Positions 1-7,673 of a stretch of DNA of 64,000 bases are shown here, in pieces (position 1 is the stretch's first letter; every line of letters begins with the position of its first letter). Made by a program: the position numbers and the translations under genes. The stretch is taken from NCBI RefSeq assembly GCF_011682045.1, contig NZ_VVIW01000003.1, forward strand, positions 434,001 to 498,000, read 5' to 3'. Under the pieces are notes generated by a model. It did no database searches. It saw nothing but the letters and a program-made list of their open reading frames with translations, and was not told the DNA's origin. Source of the stretch: Massilia aquatica (GTDB taxonomy: Bacteria > Pseudomonadota > Gammaproteobacteria > Burkholderiales > Burkholderiaceae_D).

Positions 1-183
1 GCAGGTTTCCAGGATCGCACGGCGCTCGACGGCGGGAAGGATATCAATAACGCTGAGAAGGGCAACAGCTGCGCCAAGACGGCCACCAGCGGCTTTGATC
101 TGCTCGGCAAAGCCGCCGGAGATTGATGCAGGGCGTGCGGTTGCGGGTATTTCGCTGGTGCTGGTCGTGCTGTTGATGGTCAT
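1..183 (-). CDS. Partial phage early protein, leftward, unknown function
   Basis: The reading frame starts at an ATG at 183 and is open to the window edge, so only the first 61 residues are seen. A GAGG Shine-Dalgarno-like stretch lies just upstream (about 190-194 on the minus strand). The start is Ser/Thr-rich (MTINSTTSTSEIPATARP), followed by a likely helical Ala/Gly/Leu segment; no family is recognised. It lies downstream of the repressor gene on the same strand and has its own promoter-like sequence at 214-242, so it is probably the first gene of a leftward early operon whose remainder is outside the window. Confidence 0.6.
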   Translation of the reverse strand, partial: MTINSTTSTSEIPATARPASISGGFAEQIKAAGGRLGAAVALLSVIDILPAVERRAILETC

Positions 184-213
184 GTTCGCCTCAGGTCGGT
201 TGGACTGAGACTA

Positions 214-242
214 ACTATACGCAAGAAAAACTAGCTAAACAA
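214..242 (-). promoter_or_regulatory. Predicted sigma70 promoter for the leftward early operon
   Basis: On the minus strand TTGTTT (242-237) is followed after exactly 17 bases by TATAGT (219-214), a good match to -35/-10 hexamers, and points into the gene starting at 183. The spacer contains CTAG, part of an inverted repeat AAAAACTAGC (226-235) / GCTAGTTTTT (261-270). That repeat could be an operator or, because it overlaps the repressor stop codon and ends in a T run on the minus strand, a weak terminator of the repressor gene. Confidence 0.55.
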
Positions 243-261
243 GAGTTTTTGGTATTTTTCG

Positions 262-690
262 CTAGTTTTTTTTATTTTCGTCTTCGTCCATCCATCCGCC
301 AAACGCTCTCAGGGCGGCTATAACAAGATCTCTGTGGGCTTTGCTTTCGATACGATCAAACGCCGCTCCGACTTTGACCGCTTCATCCGAGAGCCCGGCT
401 CGCGCTGGTGCTTGGCTATTCTTAGCGGCATTCTCTAGCTCCGTTAGAAGTCCTTTCATTGAAAGGGAGAAGTCTAGTTGGTGACCAGGGCCATAAGTTA
501 GAAATTCAGGGAATGTTTGCAGTGCATCGGCAACCGCTTGCAGCCGTGACCGCTTAGGAGCAGTGCCGCCTTCTTTCTCCCACTGTTGAACGGTCTGCCA
601 CGCTGAGACGCCGACCTTTTCCGCCAACTCTTTCATTGACATACCGAGTTCTTCACGGCGCTGCTTTATTCGAGTGTGTATTGTATCCAT
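262..690 (-). CDS. Phage CI-type repressor, XRE-family HTH protein
   Basis: 142 residues. Residues about 5-60 form an XRE/Cro-C1 helix-turn-helix (RIKQRREELGMSMKELAEKV followed by WQTVQQWEKEG), the DNA-binding fold of lambda-type repressors. The C-terminal half is a short helical, charged region with no visible LexA/S24 autocleavage Ser-Lys module, so induction by RecA-driven self-cleavage is not evident. An AGGA ribosome site precedes the ATG at 690. It is transcribed divergently from the Cro-like gene at 770 across a 79-bp region rich in CTAG half-sites, the standard lysogeny switch layout. Confidence 0.85.
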   Translation of the reverse strand: MDTIHTRIKQRREELGMSMKELAEKVGVSAWQTVQQWEKEGGTAPKRSRLQAVADALQTFPEFLTYGPGHQLDFSLSMKGLLTELENAAKNSQAPARAGLSDEAVKVGAAFDRIESKAHRDLVIAALRAFGGWMDEDENKKN

Positions 691-769
691 GTCGTGATCC
701 TACACTAGATTAATAGGTGGTGCACGCAAAATACTAGCCGATGCTGGAAATTCTAGTATAGAATGGGGC
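691..769. promoter_or_regulatory. Divergent lysogeny switch region with CTAG operators
   Basis: This 79-bp space separates the repressor and Cro-like genes. It holds the inverted repeat ATACTAG (731-737) / CTAGTAT (753-759) with a 15-bp spacer, and a third CTAG half-site in TACACTAG (701-708). A TATAGA -10-like hexamer at 757-762 overlaps the right half-site and lies only 7 bases from the Cro-like ATG at 770, so that transcript could be leaderless. A TATTAA -10-like box at 711-716 (minus strand) could serve the repressor. No strong -35 box is visible on either side. Confidence 0.6.
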
Positions 770-1000
770 ATGAACGGAATCGACAAAACTATCGCGTACT
801 TCGGCGGCCTTGCATCCGCTGCTCGGGCCCTCGGAGTTGGGCGTTACCAAGTTGTTCAGTCGTGGCGAGCTGTCAACCGTGTTCCGGCTGAGCACTGCAC
901 GCGAATCGAAGAACTGACTGGCGGGGAAATCCGCTGCGAAGAACTCAACGATCGGGTTGACTGGGCAGTAGTTAGAAACTCGCACTCGCGCCCCACCTAA
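770..1000 (+). CDS. Cro-like regulator, YdaS-family HTH protein
   Basis: 76 residues. The N-terminal half resembles the YdaS/Cro-like phage regulators (YFGGLASAARALGV, then QVVQSWRAVNRVP and HCTRIEELTGG), a compact helix-turn-helix that competes with the lysogenic repressor and turns on the lytic programme. It is the first gene of the rightward early operon and diverges from the repressor at 690. There is almost no leader between the predicted -10 box and the ATG. The assignment to the class is good; which operators it binds is inference. Confidence 0.75.
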   Translation: MNGIDKTIAYFGGLASAARALGVGRYQVVQSWRAVNRVPAEHCTRIEELTGGEIRCEELNDRVDWAVVRNSHSRPT

Positions 1001-1081
1001 TCCCACTGCGAAAAATATAGCCAACGCCACCGCTCATACGGCGGCGCGAGGCCCCTTTACGCCTAAATTTTGGAGATCAGC

Positions 1082-1189
1082 ATGAAAACCCTCATCAAAC
1101 GCACCGTCATCCAACTGTACTGCCGCGAGCTGATCAAGGGCTCGACGGTCATCCGCGCGTTCAATCGCCTCAACCTGTGGGGCGTGTAA
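1082..1189 (+). CDS. Small basic phage protein, 35 residues
   Basis: A short gene preceded by a clear GGAG ribosome site (TTGGAGATCAGC before the ATG). The product (MKTLIKRTVIQLYCRELI and onward to NLWGV) is basic and predicted helical. It ends 3 bases before the next start, so the two are probably translationally coupled. No family is recognised; position in the early operon suggests a small regulatory or accessory role. Confidence 0.55.
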   Translation: MKTLIKRTVIQLYCRELIKGSTVIRAFNRLNLWGV

Positions 1190-1192
1190 AAA

Positions 1193-1417
1193 ATGGAAGA
1201 CATCAAAATTGGAAATGATGTCTCTGTCGGCGTAGCCGACTATGACACCGTGGCGCTCGACATTCTTGATGCGATTGGTGGTGATGGTGAGCAGATCGAA
1301 GGGGGCGTGTATCTCTTCCTCTCCACTGCCCATGCGACCAAGCTTGCCAATGCCATTTTGACGATGGTGAAAGTCGCAAATGATGCGGACAGCAAGGTGG
1401 AGATTCCAGGTGACTGA
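1193..1417 (+). CDS. Small acidic phage early protein, unknown
   Basis: 74 residues, acidic, with a likely alpha/beta pattern (DVSVGVADYDTVALDILDAI; HATKLANAILTMVKVAN). There is no good ribosome site of its own; the stop of the preceding 35-residue gene is 3 bases upstream, suggesting coupling. Its end overlaps the GTG start of the ParB-like gene at 1410 by 8 bases. Function unknown. Confidence 0.6.
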   Translation: MEDIKIGNDVSVGVADYDTVALDILDAIGGDGEQIEGGVYLFLSTAHATKLANAILTMVKVANDADSKVEIPGD

Positions 1418-2444
1418 GCTGCAAATTGACGACGAACTCAAGGCATGGATTGACCCCCTGTCGGCCGACGAATATTCGATGCTTGAGGCCTCGATTCTGC
1501 AAGAGGGATGCCGCGACCCGCTGGTCGTGTGGGGTAACTATTTGCTGGATGGGCACAACCGCTATGCAATCTGCCAGCAGCATGGCATCTCCTTCCAGAC
1601 CTACGAGAAGACTGGTCTTCTAACCAAGGCCGACGTCAAGATCTGGATGATCGAGAACCAGCTCGGCAAGCGCAACGCCACCGACTACGTGCGGGCAGCA
1701 CTTGCGCTGAAATTGAAGCCGCTACTGGAGCAGCGCGCGAAAGATCGCATGATGGCCGGCAGGCCAGACCCTGTGCAGAATTCTGCACAGGGTGTCGGCA
1801 AGACGCGTGACGTGATAGCCAAAGCGGCTGGCGTCTCCCACGATACCGTGCGAAAAGTGGAGCAGATAGAAGCCAGCGCCACGCCTGAAGTGAAGGCTGC
1901 GGTACGGGCCGGCGAGATATCGATCAATGCAGCGGCCAAGACGCTGCCGCCGTCGAATAAGACCGCGCCACCTGGCGCTGCTGAGCGTGCAAACAGTTCC
2001 GATGGACCGCCACCGGTGCCCACCGATGCCGGAATCCCGACATCGCAGCCCGCCCCGTCCACCAATGGCGGCTCGACCGAGCCAGAGCCGGACGAGCTCG
2101 CCCTTAACGGCGGGCTTGACGGCCTGGTCGACGACACGCCCGACTTCATCGAGCTGCTGCGCGCCGAAGAAGAAAAGGTGCGCCTGCTGACCGAGCAGGT
2201 TGCAACCCTGACGTCCGAGATTGAGCGTCTACGCACTGCCGATCACGCCGCTGAGGCGGAGAGCTGGCACTACAAATTCGACCAACTCTCGAATCGGAAC
2301 CGCGATCTGCAAGGCAAGGTTGTGACTTCGCAGGAAGAGGCAGACAGCTATAAAAACGAGCTGACTAAGATTCAGAAAATGATGGGCCTGAAAACTATCT
2401 GGGATATCAAGCCAGCGCTGGCCGCTAAAGGGAATGCGCGATGA
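1410..2444 (+). CDS. Phage ParB/Srx-domain protein with C-terminal coiled coil
   Basis: 344 residues from a GTG at 1410, chosen because GGTGGAG lies about 8 bases upstream; an in-frame ATG at 1380 is less likely. Residues about 20-60 resemble the ParB N-terminal (ParB/sulfiredoxin) fold with the signature LLDGHNRYAIC, a nucleotide-binding motif. A helix-turn-helix-like region follows (KTRDVIAKAAGVSHDTVRKV, about residues 129-148), then a Pro/Ser/Thr linker and a coiled coil (about 245-330) rich in Leu, Glu and Arg. Its stop overlaps the helicase start (ATGA), marking one operon. Likely a DNA-binding early regulator; the actual role is not known. Confidence 0.75.
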   Translation: MTELQIDDELKAWIDPLSADEYSMLEASILQEGCRDPLVVWGNYLLDGHNRYAICQQHGISFQTYEKTGLLTKADVKIWMIENQLGKRNATDYVRAALALKLKPLLEQRAKDRMMAGRPDPVQNSAQGVGKTRDVIAKAAGVSHDTVRKVEQIEASATPEVKAAVRAGEISINAAAKTLPPSNKTAPPGAAERANSSDGPPPVPTDAGIPTSQPAPSTNGGSTEPEPDELALNGGLDGLVDDTPDFIELLRAEEEKVRLLTEQVATLTSEIERLRTADHAAEAESWHYKFDQLSNRNRDLQGKVVTSQEEADSYKNELTKIQKMMGLKTIWDIKPALAAKGNAR

Positions 2445-3994
2445 GCAAACAGTTAAAACTCCGGGAATACCAGACTGGCAGTGTAGAGGCCCTGCGCGCG
2501 CGCATTCGCGAAGGGATCCGCGTGCTGATCTTGTCCATTCCAACTGGCGGCGGCAAGACTGTAATCGCCACCCACCTGGCTATCGAATGCTTGTCCAAGC
2601 CTGGCAAGCGCGTGCTATTCGTCGCGGACCGCATAGCACTGATTGAACAGACAAGCACGACTTTTGATCTGTACGGTATTCCCCATGGCGTCATCCAAGG
2701 TAACCATTGGCGCACCAAACCATGGGAGCGCGTCCAAGTGGCGAGCATCCAGACCATCGAGAAGCGTGGCTGGCCAGATGCCGACTTGATTATCGTCGAC
2801 GAATGCCACACCGTCCACAAGACCGTTGCCGAGCGAATAGCGCACCTGAAGGTCAGCGCCGATGAGCGGGAGCGCAAAGCGATAGTAATTGGATTGAGCG
2901 CGACCCCCATTACAAGGGGGCTGGGAATTTCCTATGAAGCTGTCGTCACCACTATCACAACTAACGAACTGATCCGCGGGCTCGTCGAGACGGATGGTGC
3001 GCGCTCGCCTTACTTGACGCAATACCGTATCTATGCAGCCTCTGAGCCTGATATGTCCGGCGCCAAAACTCTCGGGGGCGAATGGACAGACAAGGCGGCT
3101 GCCGAGCGCTCAATGCCAATCGTCGGGGATTGCGTCGAGGAATATCTCCGTCATGCGCCCGGCAAGAAGTTCATCGCTTTCGGCTGCAATGTCGCGCACT
3201 GCGAGGAATTGCAGCGTCAGTTCGAACAGGCCGGCGTGGTGACTTCGATGTACACCTACAAAACCGATGACGAATCTCGGGCAGCAATGGTGGAGGAGTT
3301 TCGCAAGCCAGATAGCTACATCCGGGGGCTGATCAGTGTCAGCGCCTTGAGTAAGGGTTTCGATGTGAGCGACGTGGAAGTCATCATCATGGCGCGCCCG
3401 CTGAAATCCAGCTTGGCCGAGCACATTCAGATCCTGGGGCGCGGCCTGCGCATCCACCCCGGCAAGGCCGAATGCATCGTGCTGGACCATAGCGGCAACT
3501 GCATGCGCTTTTGGGCCGAGATGAACGAGTTCTTCGAGAGCGGCGTCAAGGAGCTGGACGACGGCAAGAAGAAGGCGAAACCGAAGTCCCTGCCGAAGCC
3601 GGAAAAGGAGCCCGTAAAGTGCCCCGGTTGCGCTCACGTTCACATGCCTATGCCAAGCTGCCCGGCGTGCGGTCACGCCTACAAAGTCACGCGCTCGTTT
3701 GAGCACCAGCCAGGTCTCCTGGCCGAGGTTGCGCCAGCAAAGGGCGGCAATAAGAAGGTAGCGACTACTTTTGAGGACAAGGCCGAGTTCTTCACTGGGC
3801 TGCGTTTCATCGCCGAGTCGAACAAATGGAATCCCGGCTGGGCGTCGCACAAGTTTAAGGAAAAATTCGGCGATTGGCCGGATTCGACGATCAAAGCGAT
3901 GCCCTCTGCGGAGCCTAGCAAAAAGGTGCGGGGCTGGGTCACTTCACGCCGCATCGCCGAAAATCACGCCAAGAAGAAGGCTGTGAGCGCATGA
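2441..3994 (+). CDS. Phage SF2 DNA helicase with C-terminal zinc ribbon
   Basis: 517 residues. Superfamily 2 motifs are clear: Walker A PTGGGKT (34-40), DECH (120-123), SAT (153-155) and motif VI QILGRGLR (330-337), so it should be an ATP-driven DNA translocase or helicase of the Res/RecG-like type. A four-Cys zinc ribbon (CPGC 394-397 and CPAC 407-410) follows the two RecA-like lobes; a basic tail (about 415-517) may bind DNA. It overlaps both neighbours by 4 bases (ATGA), linking it to the ParB-like protein upstream and the Toprim protein downstream: a replication module. No nuclease domain is visible. Confidence 0.85.
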   Translation: MSKQLKLREYQTGSVEALRARIREGIRVLILSIPTGGGKTVIATHLAIECLSKPGKRVLFVADRIALIEQTSTTFDLYGIPHGVIQGNHWRTKPWERVQVASIQTIEKRGWPDADLIIVDECHTVHKTVAERIAHLKVSADERERKAIVIGLSATPITRGLGISYEAVVTTITTNELIRGLVETDGARSPYLTQYRIYAASEPDMSGAKTLGGEWTDKAAAERSMPIVGDCVEEYLRHAPGKKFIAFGCNVAHCEELQRQFEQAGVVTSMYTYKTDDESRAAMVEEFRKPDSYIRGLISVSALSKGFDVSDVEVIIMARPLKSSLAEHIQILGRGLRIHPGKAECIVLDHSGNCMRFWAEMNEFFESGVKELDDGKKKAKPKSLPKPEKEPVKCPGCAHVHMPMPSCPACGHAYKVTRSFEHQPGLLAEVAPAKGGNKKVATTFEDKAEFFTGLRFIAESNKWNPGWASHKFKEKFGDWPDSTIKAMPSAEPSKKVRGWVTSRRIAENHAKKKAVSA

Positions 3995-4950
3995 GCGACT
4001 TCCTGCAATTCGTCCAGGCGAACGGCATCATCGTGCCGGACAATTTCACGTCTGGCCGCTGGATTCGGTGCAAGACCGAGAGCCACCCGCGCAAGAAGAA
4101 CGGCAGCATCAAGCTGGCCGACGATGGCCTGGTCGGCTGGTGCCAGGATTACGCCGTGCACGCTGAGCCGGTGATGTGGCGCGCCAGCGATGAAGCGGCC
4201 GCGCTCGCCGCACCGATCGACCGGGCCGCGATCGCACGCCGCCAGGCCGAACGCCATGCCGCGCTGATTAAGGCGCGAGACGGCGCGCGCGCTTACTACG
4301 CCGCATGCGCGCCGCTGCGCGACAGCCACCCGTACTTGGTGAGCAAAGGCCTCGGCGTGGCCGGCTGCGTTGGACTGCGAGTCGATCACAAAGGCTGGCT
4401 GGTCGTTCCGATGCTCTACAACGGCAAGATCCTCAGCGTGCAGCGCATTTCGCCAGAAGGCGAGAAGAAGTTCCACTTCGGCGCCACCACGAAGTGCGCC
4501 TACTACACCATCGAGCGGCCTAGCGCCGTCGTCACGGTCCTGGTCGAGGGCTTCGCCACCGGTCTGACCATCTACCAAGCTATCCCGAACTGCCGTGTTG
4601 TCGTCGCCTTCAACGCCGGAAATCTTCCCGTCGTCGCTGAGCGCATGGACCGGTTCGGCATGGGCGTTGTATGTGCGGACAACGACCTGGAGACAGCTGC
4701 ACGCATCGGCCGCAACCCTGGCCTCGATGCTGCGCACGCCGCCGCCGAGCTGCTGGGCGTGGGCGTCGCAGCGCCGGCCTGCAACGGCACTGACTGGAAC
4801 GATTACGCCATGGAGCAGATGGAGCTGGCGCTGGAAGGCCAGGCATACAGCTTCGCCCGCAAGCGCACGGTGCTCCAGGTGCAGGCGAGCGTGTTCGCCG
4901 ATATCAAGCTGAAGGTAATGCGGGAAGCGCGGCTGCTGCGCGCGAAGTAG
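3991..4950 (+). CDS. Phage Toprim-domain primase-like protein
   Basis: 319 residues. The C-terminal half has a Toprim domain: LVEGFATGL with Glu186, and VVCADND with Asp230 and Asp232, the metal-binding acidic residues of DnaG-type primases. The N-terminal region (Cys27, Cys51) resembles the zinc-finger or P4-alpha-type front end but lacks a full CHC2 zinc site. The central part (HPYLVSKGLG, then LVVPMLYNGK) is typical of phage Toprim primases that feed an RNA primer to replication. It starts by ATGA overlap with the helicase. A helicase domain fused to the primase, as in P4 alpha, is absent and is instead the separate upstream gene. Confidence 0.8.
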   Translation: MSDFLQFVQANGIIVPDNFTSGRWIRCKTESHPRKKNGSIKLADDGLVGWCQDYAVHAEPVMWRASDEAAALAAPIDRAAIARRQAERHAALIKARDGARAYYAACAPLRDSHPYLVSKGLGVAGCVGLRVDHKGWLVVPMLYNGKILSVQRISPEGEKKFHFGATTKCAYYTIERPSAVVTVLVEGFATGLTIYQAIPNCRVVVAFNAGNLPVVAERMDRFGMGVVCADNDLETAARIGRNPGLDAAHAAAELLGVGVAAPACNGTDWNDYAMEQMELALEGQAYSFARKRTVLQVQASVFADIKLKVMREARLLRAK

Positions 4951-5007
4951 GGCAAGCAGCCCGTATCCGACTTCGTGCGAATTTCGTTCGAAGCCGAATG
5001 CGGTACC

Positions 5008-5030
5008 AACCGGACGAAGTTCGTCCGGTT
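5008..5030. repeat. Perfect 23-bp palindrome (11-bp arms, 1-bp centre)
   Basis: AACCGGACGAA (5008-5018) is followed after one base by its exact reverse complement TTCGTCCGGTT (5020-5030). No T run follows on either strand, so a terminator is unlikely. The symmetry fits a dimeric DNA-binding protein site. A looser TTCG/CGAA-rich symmetrical stretch lies immediately upstream (about 4971-4993). Confidence 0.75.
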
Positions 5031-5380
5031 GCCAGGTGGAGCGGACGACACCTCAAAAAACGTGCAAGCGCCTGAATCGGCCCACACCGCAAAAAGACCG
5101 ACCGCACCGTCGAACACCAGGGCACAGCACGAACAAGGCGCAGAGGGGGCCTTGCCGAGGCCTGAGAGCACAGGCCGGAGCGAACAGAGGTACAGAGTTG
5201 GAATGCTTGGCTCGTTTGGCAGGCGCATTCACCAGAGTGCGTCAATCGAAAGAGCGAGGGGGCGGCCTGGGCGAGCCGTAGCGGAACTGACCATCCGTGA
5301 ATACGTCACTTTCGATACAAGTTTTTGCTGATTTTGCTCGGGGGCCAGGAACACCTAACCCTCATACATACCGACTGCGG

Positions 5381-5400
5381 AGGGGTTCCAACCAACCCCT
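5381..5400 (+). repeat. Short perfect hairpin upstream of the accessory operon
   Basis: AGGGGTT (5381-5387), a six-base loop, then AACCCCT (5394-5400). It sits about 30 bases before the ATG at 5431 and has no T run on the plus strand, so it may be an RNA structure in the 5-prime leader rather than a terminator. Confidence 0.5.
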
Positions 5401-5430
5401 CTAAATGACAACTATGGCCGAGAGAAATGC

Positions 5431-5637
5431 ATGACAAAAAGCGAGCGCCCGATACCGGCAAAGATTGAGCAGCGCCTGATGGATTTACTGAAAATGAAGG
5501 AGTTCGATATGCAAGAAGTGAACTGGTGCCACGCAACGTACTGGTCCCGGCGCGATGACTGGCACGCGATCCTGGTGGCGTGCCACAACGCCGCGCTGGC
5601 CCGGACGGCAGCCGAAACCGTCGACGTGCGCCCATGA
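5431..5637 (+). CDS. Small phage protein, unknown (68 residues)
   Basis: 68 residues, mixed alpha-helical, with a Trp/Cys/His-containing centre (VNWCHATYWSRRDDWHAIL). The start is preceded by a purine-rich GAGAGA stretch and overlaps the stop of a possible nine-codon leader. Its stop overlaps the next start by ATGA. No family is recognised. Confidence 0.6.
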   Translation: MTKSERPIPAKIEQRLMDLLKMKEFDMQEVNWCHATYWSRRDDWHAILVACHNAALARTAAETVDVRP

Positions 5638-6122
5638 GCAAGCGCCCGACACTCACGCTGCGCTGGCCCGTCAAGACGCCGCCGGTGCCCGACATCGTCT
5701 TCGTTGACGTAACCGAGGACAGCGCGCCGCCGGCGCTCAAGCCAATTCGTGTCGCAACTCTGCCACCGGTGGAGCACGTCACGGTGGAGGAAGAGCACCG
5801 CGTAAACGTCCTGCGGTTGCTGGAAGGATGGGCGGCCTGGATCAGAACTGACGAGCCGCTTGCCGAAGGCGTGCCACGGCAAAGCATGGGCGCCCCTGAT
5901 GCACGCATTCACGGCGTCGAGGACATGGAAATCGAGGCAAATAAGCACTCGGTGCGCGTGGTGCACACGGCGGTATGGGAATTGGACGTTGTCGAGCGTG
6001 AAGCCGTGCTGATGCACTACAGGCTCAAACGACGTGGCGTCTGGCGCGCCGACTTCGCCAAGGTGTTCGATCAGGCGGTCGACAGTTTGTACGAATTTCT
6101 CAAGGACCGCGTGGCCTGTTAG
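5634..6122 (+). CDS. Phage protein with sigma70 region 4-like C-terminus, possible late regulator
   Basis: 162 residues. The start at 5634 is chosen because it overlaps the upstream stop (ATGA). The first 60 residues are Pro/Val-rich. The last 70 contain a helical pattern (VVHTAVWELDVVEREAVLMH, then a basic stretch and FAKVFDQAVDSLYEFL) that resembles the HTH of RNA polymerase sigma region 4 and of phage late-transcription activators such as RinA-like proteins. Its place before the structural genes would fit such a role, but this is inference from pattern only. Confidence 0.6.
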   Translation: MSKRPTLTLRWPVKTPPVPDIVFVDVTEDSAPPALKPIRVATLPPVEHVTVEEEHRVNVLRLLEGWAAWIRTDEPLAEGVPRQSMGAPDARIHGVEDMEIEANKHSVRVVHTAVWELDVVEREAVLMHYRLKRRGVWRADFAKVFDQAVDSLYEFLKDRVAC

Positions 6123-6189
6123 GCCTTGGACGTTCGGATTTTTCAGCATAGCGAGGCGGCGCATTCCGTCTAAAAATGGGGAGAAAAAA

Positions 6190-7059
6190 ATGGGTCAAAT
6201 GAACGAGTCGGCGCAAGCCAATCAGCGCAGCGAGAAGCCAGCAGTTTCGCTCAAGGTCATGAAAGAGCGCGGCATGCCGGGCGTGTCCACGGTAAAGAGC
6301 TGGGGCGTCGATCCGCGGCTGGTGCAGTTCGAGCCCGGCTTCAATCGGCCGATCAACCGCGAGCACGTCGAGTCGATCAAGAGCGCGCTGCGGGCCGGGT
6401 ACGAGCTGGACGACATCAAGGTCCGGATCGAGGACGGCGTCATCATTGCCGTCGACGGACATCACCGGGTCACCGCCGCAGTCGAGTGGCTGGCCGAGCC
6501 TGGGGTGCGCGAACCCGATGGCGGCTTCCAGCTGGGCGCCAAGCAGTTCCGTGGTGGTGATGCGGAACGCGTCATTCACCTGATCACCAGCTCGCAGGGC
6601 CTGGGCCTGACGCCGCTGGAGCGCTCAGCGCAGTATCGCAAGCTGGTCGGCTGGGGCTGGACGCCGGCGGCGATCGCAGAGGCGGTAGGGCGGTCGGTTC
6701 AGAACGTCAGCGATGCCCTGGTTCTGGCCGACGCAAACAGCGACGTGAAACAGGCCGTGACGGAAAAGCAGATCAGCGCCAGCAATGCCGCAAAGATCGT
6801 ACGCCAGAGTGGCGGGCGCGCCGGCGCCGTGATCGCTGAGCACGTCGAGGCCGCGCGCCTCCAGGGCAAGGCAAAGGCCACGGCCAAGCAGATCGCCGGG
6901 GGCACGCCGAAAGACTTGGTCTCTGCAATACGCCGAGAAATTGATAGCGGCGGTACTTTCCGGGCAGAAGAGCTGTGCCCAAGTTTCGCGGACCTGATCA
7001 CCTACCTGCGCGGCACGGCGTCCACAGCGATGCCCACCCAGATGCAGCAACCGCAGTAA
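6190..7059 (+). CDS. Second phage ParB-like protein
   Basis: 289 residues from the ATG at 6190, chosen for its GGGGAG ribosome site seven bases upstream. Residues about 45-125 form a ParB/Srx-type domain (FNRPINREHVESIKSAL, then GVIIAVDGHHRVTAAVEWL), and about 135-195 a KorB/ParB-type helix-turn-helix (GLTPLERSAQYRKLV; TPAAIAEAVGRSVQNVSDAL). This is the fold used for DNA partition and for phage gene regulation. No ParA ATPase is seen nearby, so a regulatory rather than segregation role is likely. It is distinct in sequence from the ParB-like protein at 1410. Confidence 0.8.
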   Translation: MGQMNESAQANQRSEKPAVSLKVMKERGMPGVSTVKSWGVDPRLVQFEPGFNRPINREHVESIKSALRAGYELDDIKVRIEDGVIIAVDGHHRVTAAVEWLAEPGVREPDGGFQLGAKQFRGGDAERVIHLITSSQGLGLTPLERSAQYRKLVGWGWTPAAIAEAVGRSVQNVSDALVLADANSDVKQAVTEKQISASNAAKIVRQSGGRAGAVIAEHVEAARLQGKAKATAKQIAGGTPKDLVSAIRREIDSGGTFRAEELCPSFADLITYLRGTASTAMPTQMQQPQ

Positions 7060-7103
7060 CGCGCCAGCCGCCCCGCGATCCGGGCGGCACAACGAAAGCA
7101 CAT

Positions 7104-7622
7104 ATGGAAATCATGTTTTTTGTTCTGGCGCTCGCGCTCGTGTTCGGCGCTATCGCCTACTTCATCCTCTGGCGCCGCGCGCGTTCGGGCGCCAAGAAAG
7201 AACCTGCGCCTAAGTTTCCGCCAGCTCCAACCCAGCCGCCCAGCCCACGCGCAGAACCCCAACTGCGTAGCGTGGCAGCACCACCGCTGAACAACGCTCT
7301 ATACCCAGGGCACGTACCGCCTCGGACTATTCCGCAGCCTCGACCGGCACCGCCTGCGCCATCCAAGCCGTCACGCTCATCTACCGATACCACTTCCCCT
7401 GCCGACATGTACTCACCGAGTCCCGCGCCTGCATCTTCCTGGAATGAGCGCTCAAGTTATCAGGGTAGAGGCGGCACGTTCGACGGTGGCGGCGCCTCGG
7501 GCGACTGGTCCAGCACCCCAAGTTCGTCGTGCTCGTCATCGTCATCGTCGTCCGATAGCTCCAGCTCCTCAAGCTCATCCAGCTCGTCTGATAGCGGCGG
7601 CAGCTGCTCCAGCTCAGATTAA
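7104..7622 (+). CDS. Single-pass membrane protein with Pro-rich linker and polyserine tail
   Basis: 172 residues from the ATG at 7104; an ATG at 7113 is an alternative. A transmembrane helix spans about residues 4-22 (FFVLALALVFGAIAYFILW), followed by RRAR as a cytoplasmic anchor signal. Residues 30-95 are Pro-rich, and the last 45 are dominated by Ser with scattered Cys, Asp and Gly. The low-complexity tail is encoded by mixed TCG/TCA/AGC/TCC codons. The family is unknown; other phage genomes carry similar Ser-tailed membrane proteins. Confidence 0.6.
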   Translation: MEIMFFVLALALVFGAIAYFILWRRARSGAKKEPAPKFPPAPTQPPSPRAEPQLRSVAAPPLNNALYPGHVPPRTIPQPRPAPPAPSKPSRSSTDTTSPADMYSPSPAPASSWNERSSYQGRGGTFDGGGASGDWSSTPSSSCSSSSSSSDSSSSSSSSSSSDSGGSCSSSD

Positions 7623-7632
7623 GCCCGGCCCC

Positions 7633-7655
7633 GCTGCGCACCGGATATGCGCAGC
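7633..7655 (+). repeat. Perfect 8-bp hairpin between phage genes
   Basis: GCTGCGCA (7633-7640), a seven-base loop, then TGCGCAGC (7648-7655). It lies just after the stop of the polyserine membrane protein and ahead of the AAGGAG site of the next gene. There is no T run, so it may protect or separate mRNA segments rather than terminate. Confidence 0.5.
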
Positions 7656-7673
7656 ACCTCAAGGAGCACAGCC

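Larger units (their letters stand above)
4951..5430. other. 480-bp region without a convincing gene; palindrome and hairpin
   Basis: No reading frame here has both a ribosome site and protein-like composition. A perfect interrupted palindrome of 11-bp arms around one base lies at 5008-5030, and a 7-bp hairpin AGGGGTT/AACCCCT with a six-base loop at 5381-5400. A nine-codon frame (5405-5434, MTTMAERNA) ends in an ATGA overlap with the next gene and could act as a leader peptide. The region separates the replication module from the accessory genes and could hold an operator, a promoter or the phage origin. Confidence 0.5.

Noticed and set aside
4975-5331. 118-codon open frame in the gap after the Toprim gene
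   Set aside because: GTG start without a ribosome site, disordered composition, and it runs through the perfect palindrome; not enough support.
7500-7622. Polyserine region as a simple-sequence slippage tract
   Set aside because: Codons are mixed (TCG, TCA, TCC, AGC), so there is no uniform DNA repeat.
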